A DNA stretch of 64,000 nucleotides from Arenicellales bacterium (GCA_028284225.1 JANQSD010000001.1:400609-464608), one strand, 5' to 3'; positions 18,122 through 27,300 are shown, counted from the stretch's first letter. Numbers and translations are program-made. The notes: generated from the letters alone by a model not told the origin.

Positions 18122-19490
18122 ACTTTTAATTGCCAATCGCAGCGAGATTGCGGTCAGAATTATACGTGCAGCAAGAGAATTGGGTATTACGACTGTACAG
18201 GTCTATAGTGAGGCAGATGCAGATTCACTTGCAGTAAAGATGGCTGATGAATCTGTCATGATTGGTCCTGCCAAGGCATCGGATTCCTATTTGAACATCG
18301 AAAAAATTATCTCTGCTGCCCAGCAGTCCGGTGCAGATGCTATTCATCCAGGCTATGGGTTTTTGGCCGAAAATCCAGAATTTGCCGAACGTATTACAAC
18401 TGAGGGGCTGATATTTGTTGGGCCAGATGCACATGTATTGCGTTCTATGGGCGACAAAATTTCTGCACGAAATACAGCTGAACAAGCGGGCGTTATTACT
18501 GTGCCCGGTTCGCAGGGAGCAATAGATGATTTAGACCAAGCTTATGATTTGGCCACTCGAATCGGGTTTCCAGTAATGATTAAAGCAGCTGGTGGTGGCG
18601 GAGGACGAGGTATACGAGTGGCTGAAAACCCGGATGAATTTAAAACATTGGCACCACAAGCCAGTGCTGAGTCCAAAGCCGCATTTAATGATGATCGGCT
18701 TTATATCGAAAAATTCATTCATAACGCCAGACATATTGAAGTGCAAATCTTGGGTGACGGCAATGATGTGATTCATTGCTTTGAGCGGGAATGTTCACTA
18801 CAACGACGACGTCAGAAAATTTGGGAAGAAGCGCCTGCTACGTGTATCGATGATCATACCCGTAAACAGATGTGCGCGGCAGCGGTTAAGTTAGCTAAAG
18901 CAGTCAAATATTGCGGTGCCGGAACGATTGAATTTTTATACGATGAGGATAATAAGGAATTTTATTTTATTGAAATGAATACCCGGATCCAGGTTGAGCA
19001 TCCGATCACGGAAATGATAACAGGCATCGACTTGGTGAAAGAAATGATTAAAGTCGCGTCTGGAAAACCGTTGTCTTATAGCCAAAATGATGTAAAACGA
19101 TCTGGACACGCTATTGAGGTGAGATTAAATGCAGAGGATCCGGCTCAAAACTTTTTTCCCTCACCTGGCATCATCGAATCGATGACATTACCAACTGGCC
19201 CAGGGGTCAGGTTCGACGGTTCAATCTACTCTGGGTACACAATTCCGCCTTTTTATGATTCTTTGATAGGAAAATTGATTGTCTGGGATCATACAAGAGA
19301 TGATGCAATTAGCCGATTAAACCGAAGTTTAAACGAATTTGATATTGAGGGCATATCAACCACGATGCCTTTATTTCAAGCTTTGCTAGATGATGATGAT
19401 ATTGAGAATGGAGATTTCAATATTCACTGGCTTGAAAAATGGTTGATAAACAATGCAGATAATTTAGTGGCAAATGAGGGACTATCGTAA
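18114..19490 (+). CDS. biotin carboxylase (AccC-like)
   Basis: From ATG 18114 the protein is 458 residues and starts MNKLLIANRSEIAVRIIRAA, the normal AccC start; the longer frame from 18006 adds sequence overlapping the carrier gene. The ATP-grasp glycine loop is AAGGGGGRGIRV. The catalytic and metal region IEMNTRIQVEHPITEMITG and the C-terminal biotin carboxylase domain are complete. It makes carboxybiotin from bicarbonate and ATP. Context with a small carrier and PxpB/PxpC argues for a specialised carboxylase instead of the housekeeping acetyl-CoA enzyme. Confidence 0.9.
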   Translation: MNKLLIANRSEIAVRIIRAARELGITTVQVYSEADADSLAVKMADESVMIGPAKASDSYLNIEKIISAAQQSGADAIHPGYGFLAENPEFAERITTEGLIFVGPDAHVLRSMGDKISARNTAEQAGVITVPGSQGAIDDLDQAYDLATRIGFPVMIKAAGGGGGRGIRVAENPDEFKTLAPQASAESKAAFNDDRLYIEKFIHNARHIEVQILGDGNDVIHCFERECSLQRRRQKIWEEAPATCIDDHTRKQMCAAAVKLAKAVKYCGAGTIEFLYDEDNKEFYFIEMNTRIQVEHPITEMITGIDLVKEMIKVASGKPLSYSQNDVKRSGHAIEVRLNAEDPAQNFFPSPGIIESMTLPTGPGVRFDGSIYSGYTIPPFYDSLIGKLIVWDHTRDDAISRLNRSLNEFDIEGISTTMPLFQALLDDDDIENGDFNIHWLEKWLINNADNLVANEGLS

Positions 19491-20365
19491 TGAAGACAAG
19501 ATATGCATTTGGTGGTGATGAACACATTTTTGTGGAAGTTGATGAACATATGTCATTGGGAGCTTTTTTCAAAAGCTTGTCGATGACCACTACAGTGAAA
19601 AAAGCAAGTATTAAAGGTGTAACCGAAATCTGTCCGGCAAATGCTTCTTTTCAAATTAAATTTGATCCTGACATGATTAAACCGGCAGATATGTTAGCTG
19701 TGTTAAAGGAAATTGAAGCTGACGCTGAGGATATAGAAAGTAAAATCGATACCAGAATCATTGAAATCCCGGTGTTTTATCAAGATCCCTGGACACACGA
19801 GACGCTAATGCGATTTCGTGAGCGCCATCAAGATCCTGATGGAACCGATCTTGAATATGCAGCCAGAATCAACGGTTACGATTCAGTGGAAGCATTTATC
19901 AAGGCGCATTCAGATTCACCCTGGTTTGTATCAATGGTGGGTTTCGTTGCCGGATTACCGTTTATGTACCAGATGGTGGATCGTGATCGGCAAATTGAAG
20001 TGCCGAAATATCTGCGACCACGAACGGATACACCAAAATTGACAGTAGGCTATGGAGGCTGCTTTTCCTGTATCTATTCAGTTAGAGGTGCTGGTGGTTA
20101 TCAAATGTTTGGTATTACGCCCATGCCAATCTACGATCTGGGTCAATCGATCAGCTACCTATCTGATTTCATGGTTTTCTTTAAACCAGGAGATATTGTC
20201 AAATTCAAGCCAATAGACCGTGATCTTTACGATGAACTTGTCGAACAAGTAGAACAAGGAGAATATATTCCAGTGATAAAGAATGTAACTTTCTCCCTGG
20301 AAGAATTCCAAAAAGATAATGATGGTTATAACAAACAATTACTGGAGGTGCTTTATGCCAATTGA
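19490..20365 (+). CDS. pxpB: PxpB/KipI-type carboxyltransferase subdomain C-D protein, long form
   Basis: The 291-residue protein belongs to the CT_C_D (allophanate hydrolase subunit 1 / KipI) family, seen in GYGGCFSCIYS and the FGITPMPIYDLGQ region. It is about 60 residues longer than E. coli PxpB (around 220), with extra sequence near residues 105-145 (LMRFRERHQDPDGTD). In urea carboxylase this domain is one half of the carboxyltransferase. Its ATG overlaps the stop of the biotin carboxylase by one base, and its end overlaps pxpC by 11 bp, so subunit stoichiometry is probably coupled. Confidence 0.85.
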   Translation: MKTRYAFGGDEHIFVEVDEHMSLGAFFKSLSMTTTVKKASIKGVTEICPANASFQIKFDPDMIKPADMLAVLKEIEADAEDIESKIDTRIIEIPVFYQDPWTHETLMRFRERHQDPDGTDLEYAARINGYDSVEAFIKAHSDSPWFVSMVGFVAGLPFMYQMVDRDRQIEVPKYLRPRTDTPKLTVGYGGCFSCIYSVRGAGGYQMFGITPMPIYDLGQSISYLSDFMVFFKPGDIVKFKPIDRDLYDELVEQVEQGEYIPVIKNVTFSLEEFQKDNDGYNKQLLEVLYAN

Positions 20366-21329
20366 GGTGCTTTCGCCAGGATTGGCGACAACTGTACAGG
20401 ATCTGGGCAGGCCGGGCTATTATCACCTGGGAATACCGCTATCCGGGGCTATGGATCGTTACTCTTTGCGTGCAGCTAATCTGTTGGTAGGCAATGATGA
20501 AAATGCGGCTGCTCTTGAGGTTGTGTTTATGGGCCCCGAATTGAAATTTAGCGAAGATGCCGTAGTGGCCATTACCGGTGCTGAGTTACCCCCAAAAGTA
20601 GATGGTGTTGAGCAGGTAACCTGGTCGTCATTTCAGGTGAAGTCAGGACAGGTATTATCATTTGATTTTCTTAAATCAGGTGCTCGTGCATACATAGCTG
20701 TTGCAGGTGGAATTGATGTGCCTGTCGTATTGGGTAGCCGGTCAACGTATGCGCTAGGCGCACTGGGCGGCTATGAAGGCCGAACACTAAGCCAATCAGA
20801 TGTATTAAATATCGGTAGTCGAGTTAACTCTGATTATGATCACCAGGTGCCAGACAATCTTAAACAAACTGTGACTGAAACGGCTGAATTACGAGTGTTG
20901 CCTGGGATTTATTGGCATCGAATTACGGAGCAGTCAGGGCAGGGCTTCTTTTCTGATATTTGGACTGTTGCCCCTGAAGCAGATCGAATTGGCTACCGTT
21001 TTCGAGGCGGCAATGCATTGCAGTTTAATCAGCGTGAACAACCATTCGGTGCTGGATCGGACCCTTCTAACATCGTTGATGGCTGCTATCCATATGGTTC
21101 AATACAAGTTCCCGGAGGAACTGAACCGATTGTTTTACATCGCGATGCGGTATCAGGTGGCGGCTATTTCATGCTTGGTGCTGTTATCTCAGCTGACATG
21201 GATATCATCGGGCAATTACAACCTAATACAGAAACGAAATTTATTGAAGTGGATATGAACCAAGCACTTGCAGCCCGTCGCGATAGACAATATCGATTAA
21301 CTCAGTTAAGAGAAAATTTAGTTAACTAA
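20355..21329 (+). CDS. pxpC: PxpC/KipA-type carboxyltransferase subdomain A-B protein
   Basis: From ATG 20355 (GGAGG at 20344-20348) the product is 324 residues, starting MPIEVLSPGLATTVQDLGRP, the conserved N-terminus of the CT_A_B family. Other conserved blocks are GIPLSGAMDRYSLRAANLL and PEADRIGYRFRG. It pairs with PxpB; together they match the carboxyltransferase half of urea carboxylase or the 5-oxoprolinase PxpBC core. The upstream frame from 20319 is part of the pxpB coding region. Confidence 0.87.
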   Translation: MPIEVLSPGLATTVQDLGRPGYYHLGIPLSGAMDRYSLRAANLLVGNDENAAALEVVFMGPELKFSEDAVVAITGAELPPKVDGVEQVTWSSFQVKSGQVLSFDFLKSGARAYIAVAGGIDVPVVLGSRSTYALGALGGYEGRTLSQSDVLNIGSRVNSDYDHQVPDNLKQTVTETAELRVLPGIYWHRITEQSGQGFFSDIWTVAPEADRIGYRFRGGNALQFNQREQPFGAGSDPSNIVDGCYPYGSIQVPGGTEPIVLHRDAVSGGGYFMLGAVISADMDIIGQLQPNTETKFIEVDMNQALAARRDRQYRLTQLRENLVN

Positions 21330-21347
21330 TTCAGCCAGGAGTAAAAT

Positions 21348-21950
21348 ATGTACGCAACACTTACATTTTCAATATGGCCACAAGCACAGTTCAGTTTGCT
21401 GTATAAGTTATTATTGGCTGTGTTTGGGACAATTTTATTAACTATATCAGCCAAAATCCAAATTCCATTTTATCCCGTACCTATGACCATACAGACCTTT
21501 GTTGTTCTATGCTTGGGAATGGCCTTTGGTTGGAAATTGGCCGGCGCTACAATATTGCTCTATTTATTAGAAGGTGCACTGGGATTACCTGTGTTTGCCG
21601 GCACACCGGAAAAAGGCATCGGCTTGGCTTACATGATGGGCGGTACTGGAGGATATTTACTAGGCTTTTTGTTAGCGGCAATGCTTTGTGGATACCTTGC
21701 GCAAAGAGGTTGGGACAGAAAACCTTCAACCACCGCGGCAGCTATGTTACTTGGAAATGTCGTTATTTATTTGCCTGGGTTAATTTGGCTTGGGGCTTTG
21801 TTCGGTTGGGACAAACCTATTTTGCAATGGGGGTTAACACCATTTATTCTTGGCGACATTACCAAATTAGCATTAGCTTGCCTAACTATGCCTTTTCTAT
21901 GGAAATTGATTGATGAAAATGATGAATATATGAAACGTACAATAGAATAA
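21348..21950 (+). CDS. bioY: BioY-family biotin transporter S component
   Basis: The 200-residue protein has six hydrophobic segments and BioY motifs (KIQIPFYPVPMTIQTFVVL, GGTGGYLLGFLLAA). It imports biotin alone or with an ECF module, none of which is encoded here. Its position 18 bp after pxpC links biotin supply to expression of the biotin-dependent enzyme. It is the last gene of the operon begun at 13361; no clear hairpin terminator follows. Confidence 0.9.
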   Translation: MYATLTFSIWPQAQFSLLYKLLLAVFGTILLTISAKIQIPFYPVPMTIQTFVVLCLGMAFGWKLAGATILLYLLEGALGLPVFAGTPEKGIGLAYMMGGTGGYLLGFLLAAMLCGYLAQRGWDRKPSTTAAAMLLGNVVIYLPGLIWLGALFGWDKPILQWGLTPFILGDITKLALACLTMPFLWKLIDENDEYMKRTIE

Positions 21951-22059
21951 AAATTGAAATGATATTATCGTCACGAAAAATCGAGAATATCTGAGCTTCG
22001 CACTGGAGTTAAATTGGAATTTATCCTATAGCTAATAGAAATGAATATAGAAGGCTTAC

Positions 22060-22073
22060 TTGATCTAAATCAA
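22060..22073. promoter_or_regulatory. FNR/DNR-type box upstream of the CNNM pair
   Basis: TTGATCTAAATCAA is a perfect match to the FNR consensus TTGAT-N4-ATCAA. It is centred about 107 bp upstream of the start codon at 22174, so an activating position is possible if the transcript starts near 22110. An FNR-family regulator with the matching recognition helix is encoded at 32206-32958. Confidence 0.65.
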
Positions 22074-22173
22074 TAAATAAACGCTGTTCTCTAATACACT
22101 AGGTATTCAGTGAGTGAAATATTAGATTGTTTAATTATTGGGTTGATGGTTTTCAAAGGAGGCATGCGAATCA

Positions 22174-23535
22174 ATGGATTACGTGCTCTGGATTGAGTTA
22201 GCACTATTCGTCATTTTATTGTGTTTTTCAGGTTTTTTTTCTAGTTCTGAAACAGCCTTGTTCTCACTGAATCCTATTCAATTTGAACAAATGCGGCATG
22301 ATGAAAATGAGAATCTGGAGCTGGTACAACGGTTACTAAGCGAACCCCGGCGCTTGATTGTAACAATATTAATTGGTAACGAATTCGTCAATGTTGCGGC
22401 TTCAGTGATATCGGCTTCTATTATTATTCAAATGTTGGGTGCGGAAAATAAATTCCTTAATTTATTTATCATGGTGCCGATTCTTCTGTTGTTTGGTGAG
22501 ATAACCCCGAAAACACTTGCATTAGGGCACAATGTTGCTTTTGCTAGTTTCCAAAGTAAACCCATAGACTTGTTCTCAAAACTGATTTTTCCACTGCGCT
22601 GGATAGTTAGGTTAATTGCGGACTGGATTACGACAATGATTGTTGGCAGTGAGCTGACCAGGGGCAATATTGTCACCGAAGATATGATCAGCACTTTGGC
22701 ACATGAAGCTGAAATCGAGGGTGTTTTAGACCATCAGGAGGCTAAATTTATTGATCAGATATTTAAGTTTGGTCACAAAACAGTCAACGAGGTGATGACG
22801 CCAAGATCGGCAATTTTTTATCTTTCTGCTGATTTGCCACTTACAGAGATAGTTAAGCAAGTGCGCCAAACAAAGCATACAACTATACCGATATACAGAG
22901 ATAACAGAGATACTGTAGTTGGCATATTGTTTGCTCGTGATCTATTACAGGTAGACTTGACCAAAGCTATGCAGGAAAACAGGCAGGTCCAGGAGTTTGT
23001 CAGAAAACCTTATCTCGTTTCAGGCAGTAAGTCAGCTGCAGAACTTTTTCATACGTTTAAACATGACCGACGCAGTTTTGCATTAGTCGTTGATGAATAT
23101 GGCGGTGTGACAGGGTTGGTCACCATGAAATCGTTACTGGAACAGATTTTTGGCCAAATTCGTTCGCTGTCGAGTGCAGCTCCAATGCAAGGTCTTCAAT
23201 ATCTGGAAGAACAAGACGTTTACCACCTCGATGCTGAACTGCGAATTCATGACTTCAACCGTGAAATAGGTGCGAAATTATCGGATAAACATGCGCGGTC
23301 GCTGGCAGGACTGATTTTGCATCATTGCGGTGAACTACCTTCAGTCAATACAGTTGTCGATATTCGGGGCGAGTATTTTTGTGTCGCTGAAATCGATAAC
23401 AATCGAATCACCAAGCTGCTTTATAGCCGTGACCCTAGCAACCGGCTTTCCGCTGACATTGTCGCGACAATGAGTCAAAACGCTATTGCTGATGAACAGC
23501 TAATTGAAACTGGGCAAGATGGCAACGGTGAATAA
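22174..23535 (+). CDS. CNNM/CorC-like membrane protein (DUF21-CBS-CorC_HlyC), first of a pair
   Basis: The 453-residue protein has a DUF21 membrane domain (residues about 1-180, including GFFSSSETALFSLNP), a CBS pair (about 205-330, with VMTPRSAIFYL and YGGVTGLVTMKSLLEQIFG) and a C-terminal CorC/HlyC domain. Family members move or control Mg2+/Co2+ and other divalent cations. AAAGGAGG at 22156-22162 sets the start. The next gene, 5 bp away, is a diverged paralogue, so the two may work as a heteromer. Confidence 0.88.
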   Translation: MDYVLWIELALFVILLCFSGFFSSSETALFSLNPIQFEQMRHDENENLELVQRLLSEPRRLIVTILIGNEFVNVAASVISASIIIQMLGAENKFLNLFIMVPILLLFGEITPKTLALGHNVAFASFQSKPIDLFSKLIFPLRWIVRLIADWITTMIVGSELTRGNIVTEDMISTLAHEAEIEGVLDHQEAKFIDQIFKFGHKTVNEVMTPRSAIFYLSADLPLTEIVKQVRQTKHTTIPIYRDNRDTVVGILFARDLLQVDLTKAMQENRQVQEFVRKPYLVSGSKSAAELFHTFKHDRRSFALVVDEYGGVTGLVTMKSLLEQIFGQIRSLSSAAPMQGLQYLEEQDVYHLDAELRIHDFNREIGAKLSDKHARSLAGLILHHCGELPSVNTVVDIRGEYFCVAEIDNNRITKLLYSRDPSNRLSADIVATMSQNAIADEQLIETGQDGNGE

Positions 23536-23540
23536 CTGAT

Positions 23541-24782
23541 ATGCAGGAAATTATATTTACTTTATTAGCCATGCTGTTGTGCTTAATAGCTGAGGGTTTT
23601 TTCTCGGGCTCGGAGATCGGCGTAGTCAGTGCAGATCGCTTCAGACTCCGTCATGAAGCGGCTAAAGGTTCAAAAGGTGCCAAACTGGCCTTGAAAATGC
23701 TTGAGAAACCTGAGTGGTTACTTTCCACCACATTGGTGGGTACTAACATATCAGTAGTTACGAACACAACTTTAGCAACAGCACTGGTGGTTAGCTTGCT
23801 GGGCAGCAGCTATAGCTGGCTGGCGGTGGTATTTGTTGCACCATTGATTTGGCTGTTTGGTGAAATTATTCCCAAAAGTGTGTTTCAGCAAAAAGCGAAT
23901 GAGATAACACCCAGAGCAATTTTCATCCTTAAGTTTTGTTCATATCTGTTTTTTCCAATACTGGTTGTATTTAGTTTTATCACCAAACTTTTAACTAGAA
24001 TAGTTGGTGGAAGCAAGGATGCAAGTATTTTTACGTTAAGAGAACAAATTATTTCAATGCTGCATCTATCTGAACCCGACGGAAATGTTTCCCCCGAGCA
24101 AAGCAAAATGATTCGCCAGATGTTTCAATTTTCAGAATCCACGGCTGTTCAGACAATGGTTCCTCTGGTCAATGTAGTGGGTGTTGATAAATCAGCAAGT
24201 TGTGCTGAGGCAAGGCAACTGGCTTCAACCTCTGGTTTCAGAAATCTGGTGGTTTATGATCAAAGAGTAGACAACATTACTGGTATGATTCACTCGCTCG
24301 AATTGCTGGGCCTTGATGCCGATATACCAATATCAGATTATATAAAACCAGTTCGTTATGTGGGTGGTGCCAAGGTTGCACGTGAGTTATTAGATGATTT
24401 ACGTCATTGCGATGATTTAATGGCAGTAGTAGTCAATGAGTTTGGCAGCGCGCGTGGTATTATTACTGTTGCCGATCTAATGCAACTCATTGTATTTGAA
24501 TTTCACGATGAGTTTAATCGTACTGAAGATGCAGCTGATTTAATCAAGAAGATGGCTGAGAAAGAGTATATCGTCAGCGGGAATATTGAGCTGGATTACT
24601 TGAATGATCAGCTGGGTATAGAGATTACTAAGGGAGACTATTCAACTCTAGCGGGATATTTATTAGAAAAATCTCCTGATATACCAGCACGAGGCAGTCA
24701 AATTCAATCACACGGTATAACTTATAGTATTGAGCATCAAACTGAACGAAAAATAGAAACTATACGTATAAAACTACCGTGA
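23541..24782 (+). CDS. CNNM/CorC-like membrane protein, second of a pair
   Basis: The 413-residue protein has the same DUF21-CBS-CorC order as its upstream neighbour. The first helix contains AEGFFSGSEIGVVSADRFRL and the cytoplasmic loop motif is FGEIIPKSVFQQ. CBS repeats lie at about 205-330, and a short C-terminal domain follows. Sequence divergence between the two copies suggests subfunctionalisation. They are cotranscribed, with 5 bp between them. Confidence 0.87.
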   Translation: MQEIIFTLLAMLLCLIAEGFFSGSEIGVVSADRFRLRHEAAKGSKGAKLALKMLEKPEWLLSTTLVGTNISVVTNTTLATALVVSLLGSSYSWLAVVFVAPLIWLFGEIIPKSVFQQKANEITPRAIFILKFCSYLFFPILVVFSFITKLLTRIVGGSKDASIFTLREQIISMLHLSEPDGNVSPEQSKMIRQMFQFSESTAVQTMVPLVNVVGVDKSASCAEARQLASTSGFRNLVVYDQRVDNITGMIHSLELLGLDADIPISDYIKPVRYVGGAKVARELLDDLRHCDDLMAVVVNEFGSARGIITVADLMQLIVFEFHDEFNRTEDAADLIKKMAEKEYIVSGNIELDYLNDQLGIEITKGDYSTLAGYLLEKSPDIPARGSQIQSHGITYSIEHQTERKIETIRIKLP

Positions 24783-24877
24783 ATCACAAACGAATCAGTG
24801 CCCCAATCAACTTGGTGACCGGTCAATTTCATTTGTGACATTAACTTTGAATTGTAAACTTAATTAAGATGACTCAG

Positions 24878-25069
24878 TCAGACTGATCTTAAGTTAGAAC
24901 TCGAGTTGGCAGCATGGTCATATTTACTTTTTGCCTTTTTCACTTCGATTTCGATAAGGCGTGTTACCCAGTTGGATAATGACCGCCCATCTTCAACGGC
25001 AATCCTTTTGGCAGCTCTTTTCAATTCTCCATCAATACGAATGTTAAGAAGTTTGCTTTTAGCGGGCAT
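24878..25069 (-). CDS. small ribbon-helix-helix (CopG/Arc-type) protein
   Basis: The 63-residue protein carries LLNIRIDGELKRAAKRIAVE followed by GRSLSNWVTRLIE, the beta-strand and two helices of a ribbon-helix-helix DNA-binding domain. A basic tail follows. AGGAG lies about 12 bp upstream of ATG. No toxin gene is visible on either side, so it is either a solitary regulator or an orphan antitoxin. The 257 bp upstream (25070-25326) hold no convincing gene. Confidence 0.6.
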   Translation of the reverse strand: MPAKSKLLNIRIDGELKRAAKRIAVEDGRSLSNWVTRLIEIEVKKAKSKYDHAANSSSNLRSV

Positions 25070-25326
25070 TTGCTATTCGTTTCTCCTGAATTGTTACAAT
25101 GTTAACATGTTTTATAAGTCGTCGGAAAGTTGTTGCGTGCGACTTGGGCAAATTATTGTCTAAGCCTTTCAAGGTTATAGGCGACAGACTTAATTTAATT
25201 TCTGTAAAGCTTAAACTATGCTTCTCTGTGTTGAAAAGGGTGTTAAATCTGTCACTGAATAGCCTAATATAGCTTAAGCAATCGGACGGCATAGTTAGAT
25301 TAAATTGCATAGATCGCTATATAAAC

Positions 25327-26013
25327 TCATTTCACCTTTTTTTGTTTGCCTTTGTTATTCTTCGACTTATTCTTCTGGGGCTTACCTTTTTTCTTTGATT
25401 TATCTTTTTTGGATTTAGTTTTTTGGGGTTTGTCTTTTTTCTTCGACTTATTCCTTTTAGATTTGATTTTTTGGGATTTGTCCTTTTTCTTTGACTTATC
25501 TTTTTTGGGTTTGTCTTTTTTCTTTGATTTATCTTTTTTGGATTTGGTTTTTTCGGATTTGTCCTTTTTCTTCGACTTATCCTTTTTAGATTTGGTTTTT
25601 TGGGGTTTGTCTTTTTTCTTCGATTTATCCTTTTTGGATTTGGCTTTTTGGGGTTTGTTATTTTTCTTTGGTTCCTTGCTTTTTTCAGAGGTATCCTTTT
25701 TTGATGTTGTTGAGGTTATATCAGCATCGGGTTTTGCAATTTCATCCGAACTGGAAGGAATAACAGCCGCATTGGACTCTAGCTCTTGTTGTAGTGGAAA
25801 CATTGCTATCCTAAGCTTACGGAATCGATGCAGGCAGTATCTAACTTGTCCAATCGTTAAACCTGTTAGTTCAGCTGTTTTAGCATAAGTTAAACCTTGA
25901 TCAATAACGAGTAGTATTGCCTTTGCACGGCGGTTGTGGGGTGATAAATCTGTCAAACTTAATTTTTCACAGACTTGCTTTTCTTTTTGGGTCAGATTCC
26001 GGGCTAATGTCAT
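25327..26013 (-). CDS. helix-turn-helix protein with lysine-rich repeat tail
   Basis: Start ATG at 26013 is set by GGAGG 5 bp upstream; the product is 228 residues. Residues about 1-65 form a homeodomain-like HTH similar to the N-terminus of IS630-type transposases (AKTAELTGLTIGQVRYCLHRFRKL), but no transposase domain follows. Residues about 105-228 are almost only Lys, Ser, Asp, Pro and Gln in 16-residue repeats (KSKKDKSKKKDKPQKT). Such tails occur in bacterial histone H1-like and AlgP-type DNA-binding proteins. A nucleoid-associated regulator is the best guess. The antisense frame is a mirror artefact. Confidence 0.65.
   Translation of the reverse strand: MTLARNLTQKEKQVCEKLSLTDLSPHNRRAKAILLVIDQGLTYAKTAELTGLTIGQVRYCLHRFRKLRIAMFPLQQELESNAAVIPSSSDEIAKPDADITSTTSKKDTSEKSKEPKKNNKPQKAKSKKDKSKKKDKPQKTKSKKDKSKKKDKSEKTKSKKDKSKKKDKPKKDKSKKKDKSQKIKSKRNKSKKKDKPQKTKSKKDKSKKKGKPQKNKSKNNKGKQKKVK
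25345..25670 (-). repeat. imperfect 48-bp tandem repeats inside the lysine-rich coding region
   Basis: About six to seven units of 48 bp (16 codons) alternate KSKKDKS and KKKDKPQKT segments. The units differ mainly at synonymous positions, which suggests they were duplicated some time ago and kept for charge. Length variation between strains by slippage is likely. They are coding and have no unique spacers, so they are not CRISPR. Confidence 0.75.
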
Positions 26014-26194
26014 GTTATCCTCCGTAGTTGAGATGCGAAGTTTGGTTATAAAAGCAACCAATATACCTTGTTTAATCTGATTTACATTTTACATGATTAA
26101 ATATTACCTCCATTGCTAATCTAATTTGTTTATGCAAGCTTGGCATTTTCTTGCTGGTAATAGTTGCATAACGAATATGAACTTATACATTCTT

Positions 26195-27064
26195 TTAGCG
26201 GATAAATTTGCCATATTTTCCTCGGTCTTTTTTCATCAGTTTTAGTTCCCTTTCGGCAGGAATAACCGTCTTGGGGTCAATCTTGTAGTTTAGCTTTTTA
26301 TTGCGATATTTATAACGCACTGAATTTAAAATCAACTTGATAGTTTGCCTGCGTGCCTGATGTTTATCATCGGATCGAATGATATGCCAGGGTGCATGCC
26401 TGGTACTGGTCTTTAATAACATCCTGTATTTTTTTTCTGTAAACTCATCCCAGAATTCTTGAGCCTGTAAATCTACTTCACTGAGTTTCCATTGACGTAA
26501 AGGGTCATTTTTGCGCCGTTCAAACCGTTTTTGCTGCTCTTCTTTAGATACTGAAAAATAAAATTTCAATAATATTGTTTTACCGTCTTGCAGGAAGTTT
26601 TCCTCATAACTGTTGACCTGGTTGAGAAATTTAAGATATTGGGAATGGGTACAGAAACCGAACACGGGCTCTACCATGGCCCGATTGTACCAGGACCGGT
26701 CAAACAGGATGATCTCGCCGGCATGCGGAAATTGTTCAATATAACGCTTCATGTGCAACTCGGTTTTTTGGAAGTCTGAGGGTTTACCAAGTGCCACAAT
26801 TCGATAATGTTTTTCATTCATATATCTTGTTATTCTTCTTATTGTGCCTCCTTTGCCGGATGCATCGCGCCCATCAAATAGAATAATCATCTTTCTCTTA
26901 TATTTCTCAAGATGTTCTTGTAATTTGATTAATTCAGCCTGATAGGGCATTAACTCCACTTTTTCAATATAACGCTTGGCGCTGAACTCAACTATCTTTT
27001 TGTTGAATTCTTCGTTGGTTTTATAGTCCTTCGGCAGTTTTTTTAGATCAATGTAAAAAGTCAT
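26195..27064 (-). CDS. ppk2: polyphosphate kinase 2 (first of two)
   Basis: The 289-residue single-domain PPK2 has Walker A DGRDASGKGG (64-73), lid-module DRSWYNRAMVEPV and LRQWKLSEVD. The family uses polyphosphate to phosphorylate ADP/GDP or AMP; the class cannot be fixed from sequence by eye. A TTGAC-N4-ATCAA box is centred 64 bp upstream of its start codon, suggesting control by the local FNR-type regulator. A second PPK2 lies at 30665-31522. Confidence 0.92.
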   Translation of the reverse strand: MTFYIDLKKLPKDYKTNEEFNKKIVEFSAKRYIEKVELMPYQAELIKLQEHLEKYKRKMIILFDGRDASGKGGTIRRITRYMNEKHYRIVALGKPSDFQKTELHMKRYIEQFPHAGEIILFDRSWYNRAMVEPVFGFCTHSQYLKFLNQVNSYEENFLQDGKTILLKFYFSVSKEEQQKRFERRKNDPLRQWKLSEVDLQAQEFWDEFTEKKYRMLLKTSTRHAPWHIIRSDDKHQARRQTIKLILNSVRYKYRNKKLNYKIDPKTVIPAERELKLMKKDRGKYGKFIR

Positions 27065-27121
27065 ACAAATCGTTTACATCCAGATACATTGAACTAATAT
27101 CTGAAATGCACCTTCAAAACA

Positions 27122-27135
27122 TTGACATTGATCAA
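27122..27135. promoter_or_regulatory. FNR/DNR-type box upstream of ppk2 (minus strand gene)
   Basis: TTGACATTGATCAA matches TTGAY-N4-RTCAA. It is centred about 64 bp upstream of the ppk2 start at 27064, a normal distance for a class II activator site with a short leader. Confidence 0.65.
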
Positions 27136-27238
27136 TTCGGTTGAAAGCCCGAGGGTCAGCCACAGGTACACACTGTTTCCAGATTTAACTATCAATACCA
27201 GGTCATGAAAATGTTAGCGCAGGGAAAATCTTCTAACA

Positions 27239-27252
27239 TTGATTAATGTCAA
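27239..27252. promoter_or_regulatory. FNR/DNR-type box upstream of the flavin reductase gene
   Basis: TTGATTAATGTCAA matches TTGAY-N4-RTCAA and is centred about 55 bp before ATG 27301. Together with the box at 27122-27135 it puts both divergent genes under one regulator. Confidence 0.65.
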
Positions 27253-27300
27253 TGTTTTCAGCTCGCTGATGAGTAGTATGAAGTAAAAGAGACTGTAATC

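Noticed and set aside
17864-19490. Housekeeping accB-accC of acetyl-CoA carboxylase
   Set aside because: The carrier is only 85 residues, lacks the AccB linker, and both genes are embedded in a pxp/importer operon.
25345-25888. Plus-strand Phe/Leu/Asp-rich ORF, and a CRISPR-like repeat array
   Set aside because: The ORF is the antisense of the lysine-rich repeats. The repeats are coding 48-bp units without spacers.
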